NCBI GenBank assembly: GCA_016490735.1 | Contig: JAEMWC010000157.1 | Coordinates: 1,122,501 to 1,186,500 of the forward strand | DNA: 64,000 nucleotides | Origin: Pachyseris speciosa | Lineage: Eukaryota > Cnidaria > Anthozoa > Scleractinia > Pachyseridae | Reading direction: 5' to 3' | Shown: piece by piece, positions 38,998-47,407 of the stretch | Layout of the letters: each line of letters begins with the position of its first letter | How positions within the stretch are numbered: the first letter of the stretch is position 1 | Notes under the pieces: generated by a model | Seen by the model: only the letters and a program-made list of their open reading frames with translations | What the model was told of the DNA's origin: nothing | Database searches by the model: none | Program-made: the position numbers and the translations under genes

Positions 38998-40965
38998 TCA
39001 GGGGGTATGGGTGTAGACTTCGGGGAATCTTCTTTCTTGGGGGATTCTTCGAGCTTGGGTTGTATGACTACAGTGTACTTCACTGGCAGAGACTTGTGTG
39101 AAGGCAACTTCCTGGTTGTCATCCTGGACACCTGCTACTGCATGCATTATACCAATTCTCTCGCGAGGGCGAAGCCAAACGTCTTCTTGTGCTATGTTAG
39201 CAACTCGTACTTTGACGCGTCCACGACTGACTGATGAGAGGGTGCTCATGACTACCAGTCCGTGACATGACAAATCTCTTAGGGGCTCGATAAGGACAAT
39301 TGCATCTTCACCAGGCTGCGATCCTCGGTAACCAGTGGCGTCCACGGTTGTGACCATTCCGGCTGGAATCCTAACATCGCTTTTGCCTGCAATCTTCGCA
39401 AATCCTCTAGCTGACGTCATAGCTTTTCCTGCAACTTGAAGTGTATTAGTCCAAGCAGAGTCTTCTAGGAGTTTGGGTTCTTTAATCTCTTGGTTCATTC
39501 TTTGTATAATGTTCATTCCAATCAGACCTGGCACAGCTTCTTTACGGGCTCTTGACTGGGGATCAGGGGGGTCTCGTACCACGAGAACACCTCTCTTAGG
39601 GATGGTTACACCTTGCGCTTCAAAGTCTAGTTCCAGGTAACCAATGTATGGTATTTCCAGGCCGTTAGCAGCTGTAAGGGTAAGCCATTGGTTTGTGTCA
39701 AGTAATTTGCTTCTTCTACGGCGGAAGTGCTCATTAAAGAAACTCTCAGTGATGGTGGAGACTTGTGATCCAGAATCAAGAAGACAGCGTACATGTACTC
39801 CCCCCAGCTTCACAGTAGTGACTGGACAACTTCCAACTGCTCTCTCATAGACAATTCCAGGTAACTGCGGGGGACAAGGTGAGCCAGGACTGTTCCCTCC
39901 TGCCGCCTGACTCTCAGCAGCAGGGGGGCTAGTTTGACGGGTTAGGTGGAGGCTTAGGGGTGAGGTTCCGGAGGGGAGGGGTCTACTTCTTGCTGTGCAA
40001 TTCCGGGCGAAGTGTCCTGGTGCTCCACACTGATAACACCTGTCGCCACCTGCGTCAGGTCTAGGCTGACGCTGCTGGAACTGGGGCTGGGGCTGTATAT
40101 TCTGTCCTCTGTGGGTGGGCACTGTATTCAGCTTCTTGAGATTGGCTGCTAGGTCTTCGATAGCCTTTTGCTGGCCTTGCAGGGTTTTGATCATCTCATT
40201 CATGGCTGATTCGAGGGAAGAGGGCTTAGTGGAGGTACTGGTCTCATGCGACGAAGCCACCCTGGGGCGCGGTCCACAGGACTTCTCGTCTTCTTCGGCC
40301 CATCGAATAGCTTCCTCTCTGGTGTCTAGAAAGGAAACTTCCGGGTGTGTTCTGATAACCTTCTTGAGTTCCTTTCGAAGGAGGGGATCTCTAACATTTT
40401 CGGCGAAGTGGTCTCGAAGAGCCGCGTCTTGGCCACTTGATTTGGTCACACTTTTCTTTTCTATCTTCGATTGCAGCTCTCTCAGGGCATGGGAGAATGC
40501 ACGAAGGGTTTCACCTTCCCTCTGTTGGCGGTCATAAAAGGCTTTTAAGAGCTGGGGGACGGAACGCTTCTCGCCAAAAGACTCTTGAAGGAGGTCGAAG
40601 ATCTTATCCGAATTCTTAAGGTCACTTTTAGGGTAAAGCTTCATTTCTTCTTTAGCAGGGCCCTCTAGGTATGAGAGTACGAAATTTGCCTGCTCTGGGA
40701 GGGGGAGTCCTCTTGAGGTGATTGCGCTTTTCGCATTATCAATAAAATCCTCTATGGACAGTTCATTATCACCATGTCTTCCACTAAACTTCCTCAATTT
40801 TTGTTCATTGGGGATCACCACTAACTGCTTTTCCTGGGGTTGAAATGGGGTTGGGGCTCCTGGGGATTCCTTGGCTTCGAGGGTTTTCAGGAGTTGATAT
40901 GCCTGGTTGTGTTCCTCCTCTAATTTTTGGAGCTTCTGTTTGAGTTCCTCCACCTCACCCTCCAT
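38998..40965 (-). CDS. gag: Gypsy gag with zinc knuckle and aspartic protease
   Basis: 655 residues. The N-terminal 30 or so residues form a Glu/Lys/Leu coiled coil, followed by a helical capsid-like region with YLEGPAKEE and FYDRQQREGETLRAF. A CCHC zinc knuckle CYQCGAPGHFARNC lies at about 306-319, and an aspartic protease LLDSGSQVSTI at about 394-404. Gag packages the element RNA; the protease cleaves the polyprotein. Having protease at the end of the gag frame is one of several layouts known in this group. The ORFs on the opposite strand are shadows. Confidence 0.92.
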   Translation of the reverse strand: MEGEVEELKQKLQKLEEEHNQAYQLLKTLEAKESPGAPTPFQPQEKQLVVIPNEQKLRKFSGRHGDNELSIEDFIDNAKSAITSRGLPLPEQANFVLSYLEGPAKEEMKLYPKSDLKNSDKIFDLLQESFGEKRSVPQLLKAFYDRQQREGETLRAFSHALRELQSKIEKKSVTKSSGQDAALRDHFAENVRDPLLRKELKKVIRTHPEVSFLDTREEAIRWAEEDEKSCGPRPRVASSHETSTSTKPSSLESAMNEMIKTLQGQQKAIEDLAANLKKLNTVPTHRGQNIQPQPQFQQRQPRPDAGGDRCYQCGAPGHFARNCTARSRPLPSGTSPLSLHLTRQTSPPAAESQAAGGNSPGSPCPPQLPGIVYERAVGSCPVTTVKLGGVHVRCLLDSGSQVSTITESFFNEHFRRRRSKLLDTNQWLTLTAANGLEIPYIGYLELDFEAQGVTIPKRGVLVVRDPPDPQSRARKEAVPGLIGMNIIQRMNQEIKEPKLLEDSAWTNTLQVAGKAMTSARGFAKIAGKSDVRIPAGMVTTVDATGYRGSQPGEDAIVLIEPLRDLSCHGLVVMSTLSSVSRGRVKVRVANIAQEDVWLRPRERIGIMHAVAGVQDDNQEVAFTQVSASEVHCSHTTQARRIPQERRFPEVYTHTP

Positions 40966-41049
40966 ATGGGATGTGACCTCTATTGCCCTTTTCTACTCCT
41001 AGTGCTTTATTGTATTTCTAAGATTTTGGAAGCCAAATAATATTCGCTA

Positions 41050-41066
41050 CCCCACTCCTGGTACCA
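41050..41066 (-). other. Primer binding site of the Gypsy element (tRNA-Leu type)
   Basis: In element sense TGGTACCAGGAGTGGGG, three bases inside the 5' LTR. It is the exact complement of CCCCACTCCTGGTA plus CCA, which from memory is the 3' end of animal tRNA-Leu(UAA). Confidence 0.8.
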
Positions 41067-41069
41067 AAA

Positions 41070-42259
41070 TGTGACCGAGCCGCGCGAGTAGGGGAGGTAG
41101 CGAATGACAAACCAATGAAAGACAAATGCGTACGAAACAAACAAGAATTTAATGGCCAATTAGTGGAAAAGAAATACAATTAAAAACAAATACTAGGAGA
41201 AACGAATAAAGCAACAAAAAGGGAAAGAAAAGGAGCGATGAAAAGGGCAATAGCGCTAAAAGGAAACAACGACGCTAAAAATTACTAAGACGGCTAAACA
41301 ATACAACAAAGAGAATAAAACTACACTAAAATGCGAAAAGTAAACAAAACACGCTATAAAGAAACATGCTAGGTCACGAAAGAAGAACAAGCGTGACAAA
41401 TAGCACGTGACCCGTGTCAAGAGTCATGATACGAAGACAAGAAAACACACGCTAAACGAGGTCAAACTGAAAGGTTGTGATCTACGATCTCGCATAAAAC
41501 GGTGGCAAAACTAAGCAAAACACTAAGCTAAAGAAATAACAATGGCTAAGAAACTAAAGGATGATGATTTCAGAGCGAAAGTGCTCGATACAACAGCGGA
41601 AAACAACAAAACCAAGAAACGACGAAATCTACAACAGGAAAGTAACACTACGGTCGCCGGACGTTTCATAAACACGATGACCTCGGAGGAGAACGAAGAA
41701 CATCCTAGGGAAAACAGCAAAAGGAGCACACTTACCCACCCCAGCGAGGGGAGAACTCTACAAAACTATGTCCTACAGCTTGACTAGTGAACGCGGCAAC
41801 TGGAACTGTACTAATGCGTAGAAACGCTACGTGCAGGCGTATTTATATCGCGCGGAACGCAAACAGCTCGCATCCTGTTATTAGCAATGCAATTGGACAA
41901 CTATAGCTAGGTAAGCCACAAAACAGTGAAATCTTCCTTTTGGCAATACGCCTGATTGTAAAACACTATTATCGCTTTACCGCAGAATACATACGTGTTC
42001 TGATAATACAATAGGAGGAAACAAATGGAGAGTTTCGCGGTTATCTACAGCAATAGCGGCAAATTAAAGCGAGCTAAAATCAATTAATTTCTTTCCTGTT
42101 TATGGGTGTAACGGCGGAGAAATCACAGAGCTAGATGAAACACGGCTAACCACAAAGCAGAACTAAAGAAACGCGTACCGTGGGAAAACGATAAACGGAA
42201 CCACAAAAATAATACCGAAAAGAAGATGCTTTGTGAGCTAATTATCGAGGTCGGTTACA
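41070..42259 (-). repeat. Gypsy 5' LTR
   Basis: 1190 bp, TGTAAC...GGTCACA in element sense. It would hold the promoter and polyadenylation signal; I could not place a TATA box with confidence. Confidence 0.95.
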
Positions 42260-42469
42260 AAAGAAAACTGATAAACCCTATTCACAGATTGAATCAATTG
42301 CAAGGAATACCACCTGCCAGAGAACAGACTACTGAACAGACACCACACACATTTTATTCATACATTTAGATTGTTAGTTTTGTTTACCAGTTTCAGCACT
42401 CGGACACCTTCAATTTGACCACTGTCAGTCATTATTCTTATGTGGTTTCATTGATCAGTGTGGTCCTTC

Positions 42470-42780
42470 AACGTCCCACAGAATCAATTAAGAGGAGTTG
42501 AGAGATGGGGCCTGTGGTTTATCGTCCTTATCCAAGAAGACTAGAAAGTCAAAACGTTTGCAGATGTCATTACAAAGGCAGCACTTTCTTTTCAATTAGT
42601 TAAGACCCAACCTCGTTCCCAGGGCTATTCCCTAGAAAGAAAAATGGCGGCGCCATTTTTCTTTCTAGGGAAAAGCCCTGGGAACGAGGTTGGTTAAGAC
42701 CCTGAGTGTTGGTCTGGCCAGGGTTTGAACCCGCGACCTCCCGCACGGTAGTCCAGTGCTCTATCAACTGAACTAACCGG
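42470..42780 (-). mobile_element. tRNA-headed SINE interrupted by a MITE
   Basis: The minus strand starts CCGGTTAGTTCAGTTGATAG (A-box-like) with B box GGTTCAAACCC. The body ends in CTGTGGGACGTTGAAGGACC. A second copy of the 3' end lies at 51020-51090. The insertion at 42608-42692 splits it. Confidence 0.7.
42608..42692. mobile_element. Palindromic MITE with 9-bp target duplication
   Basis: CAACCTCGTTCCCAGG and CCTGGGAACGAGGTTG are the ends. GTTAAGACC flanks both sides (42599-42607, 42693-42701). The 85-bp element is nearly one perfect hairpin centred on GGCGGCGCC. A 9-bp duplication points to Mutator-like transposases acting in trans. Confidence 0.85.
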
Positions 42781-42825
42781 TTGACTGTTTATTTATTTAT
42801 AGACTAATTAATGTTAACCGCATGA

Positions 42826-42846
42826 AATGAATAAATAAATAAATAA

Positions 42847-42891
<45 letters not shown>
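42826..42891. repeat. (AAAT)n/(AAT)n microsatellite
   Basis: Runs up to seven bases from the splice donor of the exon at 42899-43023. Confidence 0.85.
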
Positions 42892-42893
<2 letters not shown>

Positions 42894-42898
42894 CTCAC

Positions 42899-43023
42899 CT
42901 CCTGCTAGCAGTCTCTAGTCTCATTTCTAAAATCCCTGCCTCTGACTGAAAGTGAATTTGTTCAATTTTTGCTTTATCACTGTCGTTGGCAAAGCCACTG
43001 ATGTCTTCCCAGAGTTTCTGCAA
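42899..43023 (-). CDS. Internal exon of an unidentified gene
   Basis: Minus strand: acceptor TGTGTCCTTTCAG before 43023 and donor GAG/GTGAGTTT at 42899, both close to consensus, with an open frame between (LQKLWEDISGFANDSDKAK..., then HFQSEAGILEMRLETASR). Predicted helical, possibly coiled coil. It joins in phase 0 with the exon at 43287. Not recognised. Confidence 0.6.
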
Positions 43024-43286
43024 CTGAAAGGACACAGGGCAATTTTAATTCCACAGTGAAATTAGGTTTAAAAAGCAATCACATGTTTGAAGTTCTTCAT
43101 AAAGAAGGCTGCCATGAGCATTATATGTTAAGCTCAGCTGAACACTATTATTTAAATGGACTGGAAGAAACTGAGCTGAGCCCTGCTAAGAAAGTGATTG
43201 GACGAAACATATGCCTGATTTTGATCCCTTGTTTTATACCCGACTGTTGCAACCCTGATGTTGCTGAAGTATACAGAAGCTCATAC

Positions 43287-43628
43287 CTGTCTGTCTACAA
43301 TATCTGTTGGCCAGTTAGACAAGTGAGATGCAAGGTTTTTATCCACGTATTTCCCTAATACTTGCAGATTAACCACAGGAACAGAAGGTTGGGAAATAGG
43401 GACTGGACTTGAAGCATTGGAAGAATGAGAAAGTGGACTTGAAGACAATAGATTACTGGCTGGTGTACTCAAGTTAGGAAGCTGTGGAGAGGGGTGGTGA
43501 GGTGTGGGATCTTTAAGTGGTGATTGCTGTGTAAATACCACAGGGGAGCCAGGAGAACTGTGGTGTGGTCGGTCATCCTTCATGTGTAAAGGAACTGGAA
43601 CTGGTGACACAGCTTGCTGTTCGAGTCT
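43287..43628 (-). CDS. Ser/Pro-rich exon of the same gene, cut by foldback 2
   Basis: Minus strand: donor CAG/GTATGA at 43287. The open frame is rich in Ser, Pro and His (SPVPVPLHMK, HHPSPQLPN), then VDKNLASHLSNWPTDIVDRQ, leading in phase to the exon at 42899-43023. The frame continues to 43628, where the foldback element begins. Host sequence resumes at 46184 beyond the duplicated CGAGTC, about 20-40 bases before a likely acceptor. The exon is therefore split by 2.5 kb of inserted DNA and the allele is probably broken. Confidence 0.55.
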
Positions 43629-43783
43629 ATGGCAAGCCGTTGCTGCCAAAAGCCTATCGAGTTGTAAATCCTGGTCCAAATGTCTTTCAATATCATCGAG
43701 TTAGAAAAGTTACATGGTCAGTTTTGAAATTGCATGGTCGAGTTCTGGAGAACCATGGTTGAGTTGCATTTTGAAAGTTTGAG

Positions 43784-44288
43784 TTCTCGCTAGCGAGTTT
43801 TTATATTCTCGCTAGCGAGTTTTCAATTTCTCGCTAGCGAGTTTTTAAATTCTCGCTAGCGAGTTTTCAATTTCTCGCTAGCGAGTTTTTAAATTCTCGC
43901 TAGCGAGTTTTCAATTTCTCGCTAGCGAGTTTTCAATTTCTCGCTAGCGAGTTTTCAATTTCTCGCTAGCGAGATTTCAAATTCTCGCTAGCGAGTTTTC
44001 AATTTCTCGCTGGCGAGTTTACAATTTCTCGCTAGCGAGATTTTAAATTCTCGCTAGCGAGTTTTCAATTTCTCGCTGGCGAGTTGTCAATTTCTCGCTA
44101 GCGAGATTTTAAATTCTCGCTAGCGAGTTTTCAATTTCTCGCTGGCGAGTTGTCAATTTCTCGCTAGCGAGATTTTAATTTCTCGCTAGCGAGTTTTCAA
44201 TTTCTCGCTGGCGAGTTGTCAATTTCTCGCTAGCGAGATTTCAAATTCTCGCTAGCGAGTTTTTCAATTTCTCGCTAGCGAGTTTTTC
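43784..44288. repeat. Palindrome ladder, left (about 23 units)
   Basis: CTCGCTAGCGAG (or CTCGCTGGCGAG) alternates with 10-base AT spacers such as TTTTCAATTT, TTTTTAAATT and ATTTTAAATT. The middle shows a 66-bp higher-order period of one G-variant unit and two standard units. Confidence 0.95.
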
Positions 44289-45675
44289 ACAATCGTGCGC
44301 AAGCGCAATATGCGGACGGATGTTGTAGACGGTGGTGGAAGCTTTAGACCATACATAGATGGAAGTTGAAGGCCGCGAATGGAAGCCGTAAATTTTGCAA
44401 TTTTGAACTGTTGTTTTCTTTGAGGGCTCGAACTGGCGGGGTTCAAGTGTACCGATATTTCATTGACCCAAAGAACATGATGCAAACAAGACGCTCTGTG
44501 AGCGTTAACTCGGTACACTTTGGACACCTTGTGAAGTGCAGAAGTCGAACGCACGCTTTCTGATTCTCGGAAACAATCCGTATGAAAAATGAAAATGGTT
44601 TGCTTTTGGGTTCGCTCAATGCATCTTTGCTTTTGTACGAGGGAATCACGTAAAACTGTTTTCGGAGTTGGCTGTGCGAAAATAATGTCACTGGCTCCCA
44701 CTTGAATTACTTTTATAATTCAGCCTCGCTGTAGTTATTTCAAATCGTGGTATCGTTTCATGACTGTAACTAATTTGGGTCGACCTAAACTGTAATTAAG
44801 CTCGGCTCAGGAAAAGTACAGTTTCTGACGCGCGCTTTAATACGGATCGAAAGTAATTTTAACTGATTTACTTGTGAAATGAACTACTGTAAAAGCCAGA
44901 CTCCGTGGCGCCAGTACGTGACAAGAAAAAGATCATTATCAAAATTTGCCATTAAGTCAAGCATTATTTGTGATGCAGGAAGCACAACAAAGTTCATCAG
45001 TGTTGGCATCGTTCAACTATTATGACTATTATAAATTTACAGTGGCTTAACATAATTTTTCCTAGGTTTTGAAGGAAAAAAAGGTGCATTAAATGTCCTT
45101 TCGTGACATGCGATGCTGAACACGTCTAGATCCTGAAGACTTTCGTTGTTTTTTACAGTGCAAGATATGCAAAATTACTGAATCACAACTAAATTCCAGC
45201 CGACAAAGAATATTTGTGTCACTTTGTCGAAAGAAATCGACAAGCTGCTCTGCCTAACTATTTCACCTCATGTTGCAAACCTGTATTGAAATCGCATCAG
45301 ACTACAGCAGCAATGAATACCCGAATGCATGCACTTAGCCACTACGTGAAAGAGCTGGCTTCAAGGGCCCTTTGATCAATTTTCGAACCAATAGTCGGTT
45401 TTAGCGTACGTCTACTTCTGCACTTCGCAAGGTGTTGAAGGTGTCCCAGGTAGAAGCTCATAGAGCGTCTTGTTTGCATTATGTTCTTTGGCTTAATGAA
45501 ATATCGGTACACTTAAATCCCGCCAGTTCGAGCCCTCAAAGAAAACAACAGTTCAAAATTGCAAAATTTACGGCTTCCATTCGCGGCCTTCAACTTCCAT
45601 CTATGTATGGTCTAAAGCTTCCGCCACCGTCTACAACATCCGTCCGCATATTGCGCTTGCGCACGATTGTGAAAA

Positions 45676-46022
45676 ACTCGCTAGCGAGAAATTGAAAAAC
45701 TCGCTAGCGAGAAATTGAAAACTCGCTAGCGAGAATTTGAAATCTCGCTAGCGAGAAATTGAAAACTCGCTAGCGAGAAATTGAAAACTCGCTAGCGAGA
45801 AATTGAAAACTCGCTAGCGAGAATTTAAAAACTCGCTAGCGAGAAATTGAAAACTCGCTAGCGAGAATTTAAAAACTCGCTAGCGAGAAATTGAAAACTC
45901 GCTAGCGAGAAATTGAAAACTCGCTAGCGAGAAATTGAAAACTCGCTAGCGAGAATTTAAAAACTCGCTAGCGAGAAATTGAAAACTCGCTAGCGAGAAT
46001 ATAAAAACTCGCTAGCGAGAAC
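45676..46022. repeat. Palindrome ladder, right (about 16 units)
   Basis: The same 22-bp period in inverse orientation, without the CTGGCGAG variant. Confidence 0.95.
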
Positions 46023-46183
46023 TCAAACTTTCAAAATGCAACTCAACCATGGTTCTCCAGAACTCGACCATGCAATTTCAAAACTGACCATGTAACTTTT
46101 CTAACTCGATGATATTGAAAGACATTTGGACCAGGATTTACAACTCGATAGGCTTTTGGCAGCAACGGCTTGCCATACGAGTC

Positions 46184-46381
46184 CTGTGGTTGCAGAGTGC
46201 TGCAGCTGATGGTGCTACTGTGAATCTTGAAGTCAAACATCTCACAAAGAAAACTGATACATTACATAACATAGTATACAAGTCAGCTACAGATCCTTCA
46301 CTTTTCTACACAGAATCCTGCAACAAATATGGTAAAAGTGAAATTGAACACACAGCTCTAACTGTTTGTGTCAAACTTTAA
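46184..46381. other. Possible coding sequence beyond foldback 2
   Basis: On the minus strand this continues the exon cut at 43628, with a possible acceptor CCATCAG at about 46213. On the plus strand the frame from about 46199 to a stop at 46381 also looks protein-like (ADGATVNLEVKHLTKK, then HNIVYKSATDPSLFYTESC). I cannot decide which strand is coding; both may not be. Confidence 0.3.
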
Positions 46382-46986
46382 AACATGTATATTCATATTA
46401 TGAAAGGTGTTCGTCATCGTGGTTTTAAATGATAGCTGAGTTAATCTTTTGTCTCACTATTGAGTCACAAAGATGTGTATTTTCATTACCCTCAATAACT
46501 TTGCCTTTTTCAAAGAACAGTTTTTCAAAGAACAGACAACTTCATCCAAACGTTAGTTGCTGTCCAGAGCATTAAAACTCTTTAAGGCCAATAACAGGGT
46601 TTTTGCTAAAGCTGGGACACTAGGATCACAACAGACCACATTCGTATTCTTGGTATTGAACTGGATCTAGCACGAAGAGGAGGCTCTTCGGGGGAATACA
46701 TTTACATTTATAACATAACTAAACAAAAGCGCGCGCTCTGATTGGTCAATTAATTATTTACTACTTGCCCATGGGTGAACGCGGCTGATGATAGCTGACG
46801 TGTGCGCTGTGTATAAACTAAAATTTCGCTTTCTTCGCCGAGATTTTACAAAATTTGTATCGTTTCAATCGTCATATTGTCTACCAAAGTATTAAGTCGT
46901 TGCAATTTCTGCGAATGAAGTCGCGTGCGCCTGTTTTTCTTGGTCATATAAGTTAGTGCAATAAAATGGGACTTCGCTTTCTCTAC

Positions 46987-47061
46987 GATGTTTATGTCAT
47001 GTTATGTTATGTTATGTTATGTTATGTTATGTTATGTTATGTTATGTTATGTTATGTTATA
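46987..47061. repeat. (TTATG)n microsatellite
   Basis: About 14 units of TTATG. The ORF through it is an artefact. Confidence 0.9.
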
Positions 47062-47149
47062 AAACAAATGGTAAACGTATCAGCGTGCACTATTGAGGTA
47101 TGGATGCACTTGGAAGGTATGCTAAGCACTCAAGAAGCTAGAGTTTAGA

Positions 47150-47407
47150 CGATACGATTTTTGCTTACGACTGTCGCATGCAACTTCTGTAGCGCGCGCT
47201 GCTCGCGCCATGCAAAAAATCGTATGCGATACTTGCCATTCAATATTACCTATACCCACGACTGTCGTATGGTTTTAAAACATGATTCAAAATCCTACGA
47301 CAAATTTTTAGGCCGCGTGCGACTGTGGTAGAGAAGTTCTGGAAGCATTTACACGGCACAACTTTGTTCTACGTTGTGTCGCAAGACGCGCGACAAATCG
47401 TACCGTC
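47150..47407. mobile_element. Candidate MITE with TA borders
   Basis: GACGATACGATTT at the left is inverted as AAATCGTACCGTC at the right with one mismatch, and TA lies outside both. No ORF. Tc1/mariner-like borders, but the ends are short. Confidence 0.5.

Larger units (their letters stand above)
34340..42259 (-). mobile_element. Complete Ty3/Gypsy LTR retrotransposon
   Basis: 7920 bp with 1190-bp LTRs, primer site, gag-protease, pol and polypurine tract in the order expected on the minus strand. AAAG flanks both ends (34336-34339, 42260-42263), fitting the 4-6 bp duplication of this class. LTRs run TGTAAC...GGTCACA in element sense. I see about three differences between the LTRs over 1190 bases, so the insertion is recent. 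The coding regions carry frame breaks in homopolymers and one in-frame stop. It copies itself through RNA and integrates by a DDE integrase; this copy would need those breaks to be sequencing errors to be autonomous. Confidence 0.95.
43629..46177. mobile_element. Foldback element 2 with 6-bp target duplication
   Basis: Ends TATGGCAAGCCGTTGCTGCC and its inverse, with CGAGTC repeated at 43623-43628 and 46178-46183. Arms of about 930 bp (43629-44558) and 776 bp (45402-46177) surround a unique spacer of about 840 bp without transposase. Each arm contains a ladder of CTCGCTAGCGAG palindromes at 22-bp spacing. The ORFs at 44264-44701 and 45432-45695 are the same arm sequence read on each side. The design resembles Foldback/Galileo-type elements, though no sequence relation is claimed. 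Confidence 0.85.

Noticed and set aside
35738..40619. Numerous plus-strand ORFs opposite gag and pol
   Set aside because: Shadow frames of the Gypsy coding regions; no independent motif.
34812..41787. 81-codon ORF present in both LTRs
   Set aside because: It lies antisense to the retrotransposon within the LTR and duplicates only because the LTRs do; no domain.
42710..42780. A second tRNA gene on the minus strand
   Set aside because: It has A- and B-box-like motifs, but the acceptor ends do not pair properly and the sequence continues into a SINE body, so it is a SINE head.
43784..44288. CRISPR-like regular repeat-spacer pattern
   Set aside because: The repeats are only 12-bp palindromes, spacers are 10-bp and near identical, the ladder is mirrored in the other arm, and the genome is eukaryotic.
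44264..45695. Homologous ORFs of 145 and 87 codons in the two arms of foldback 2
   Set aside because: Their similarity follows from the inverted arms; no known domain, and both end inside the palindrome ladder.
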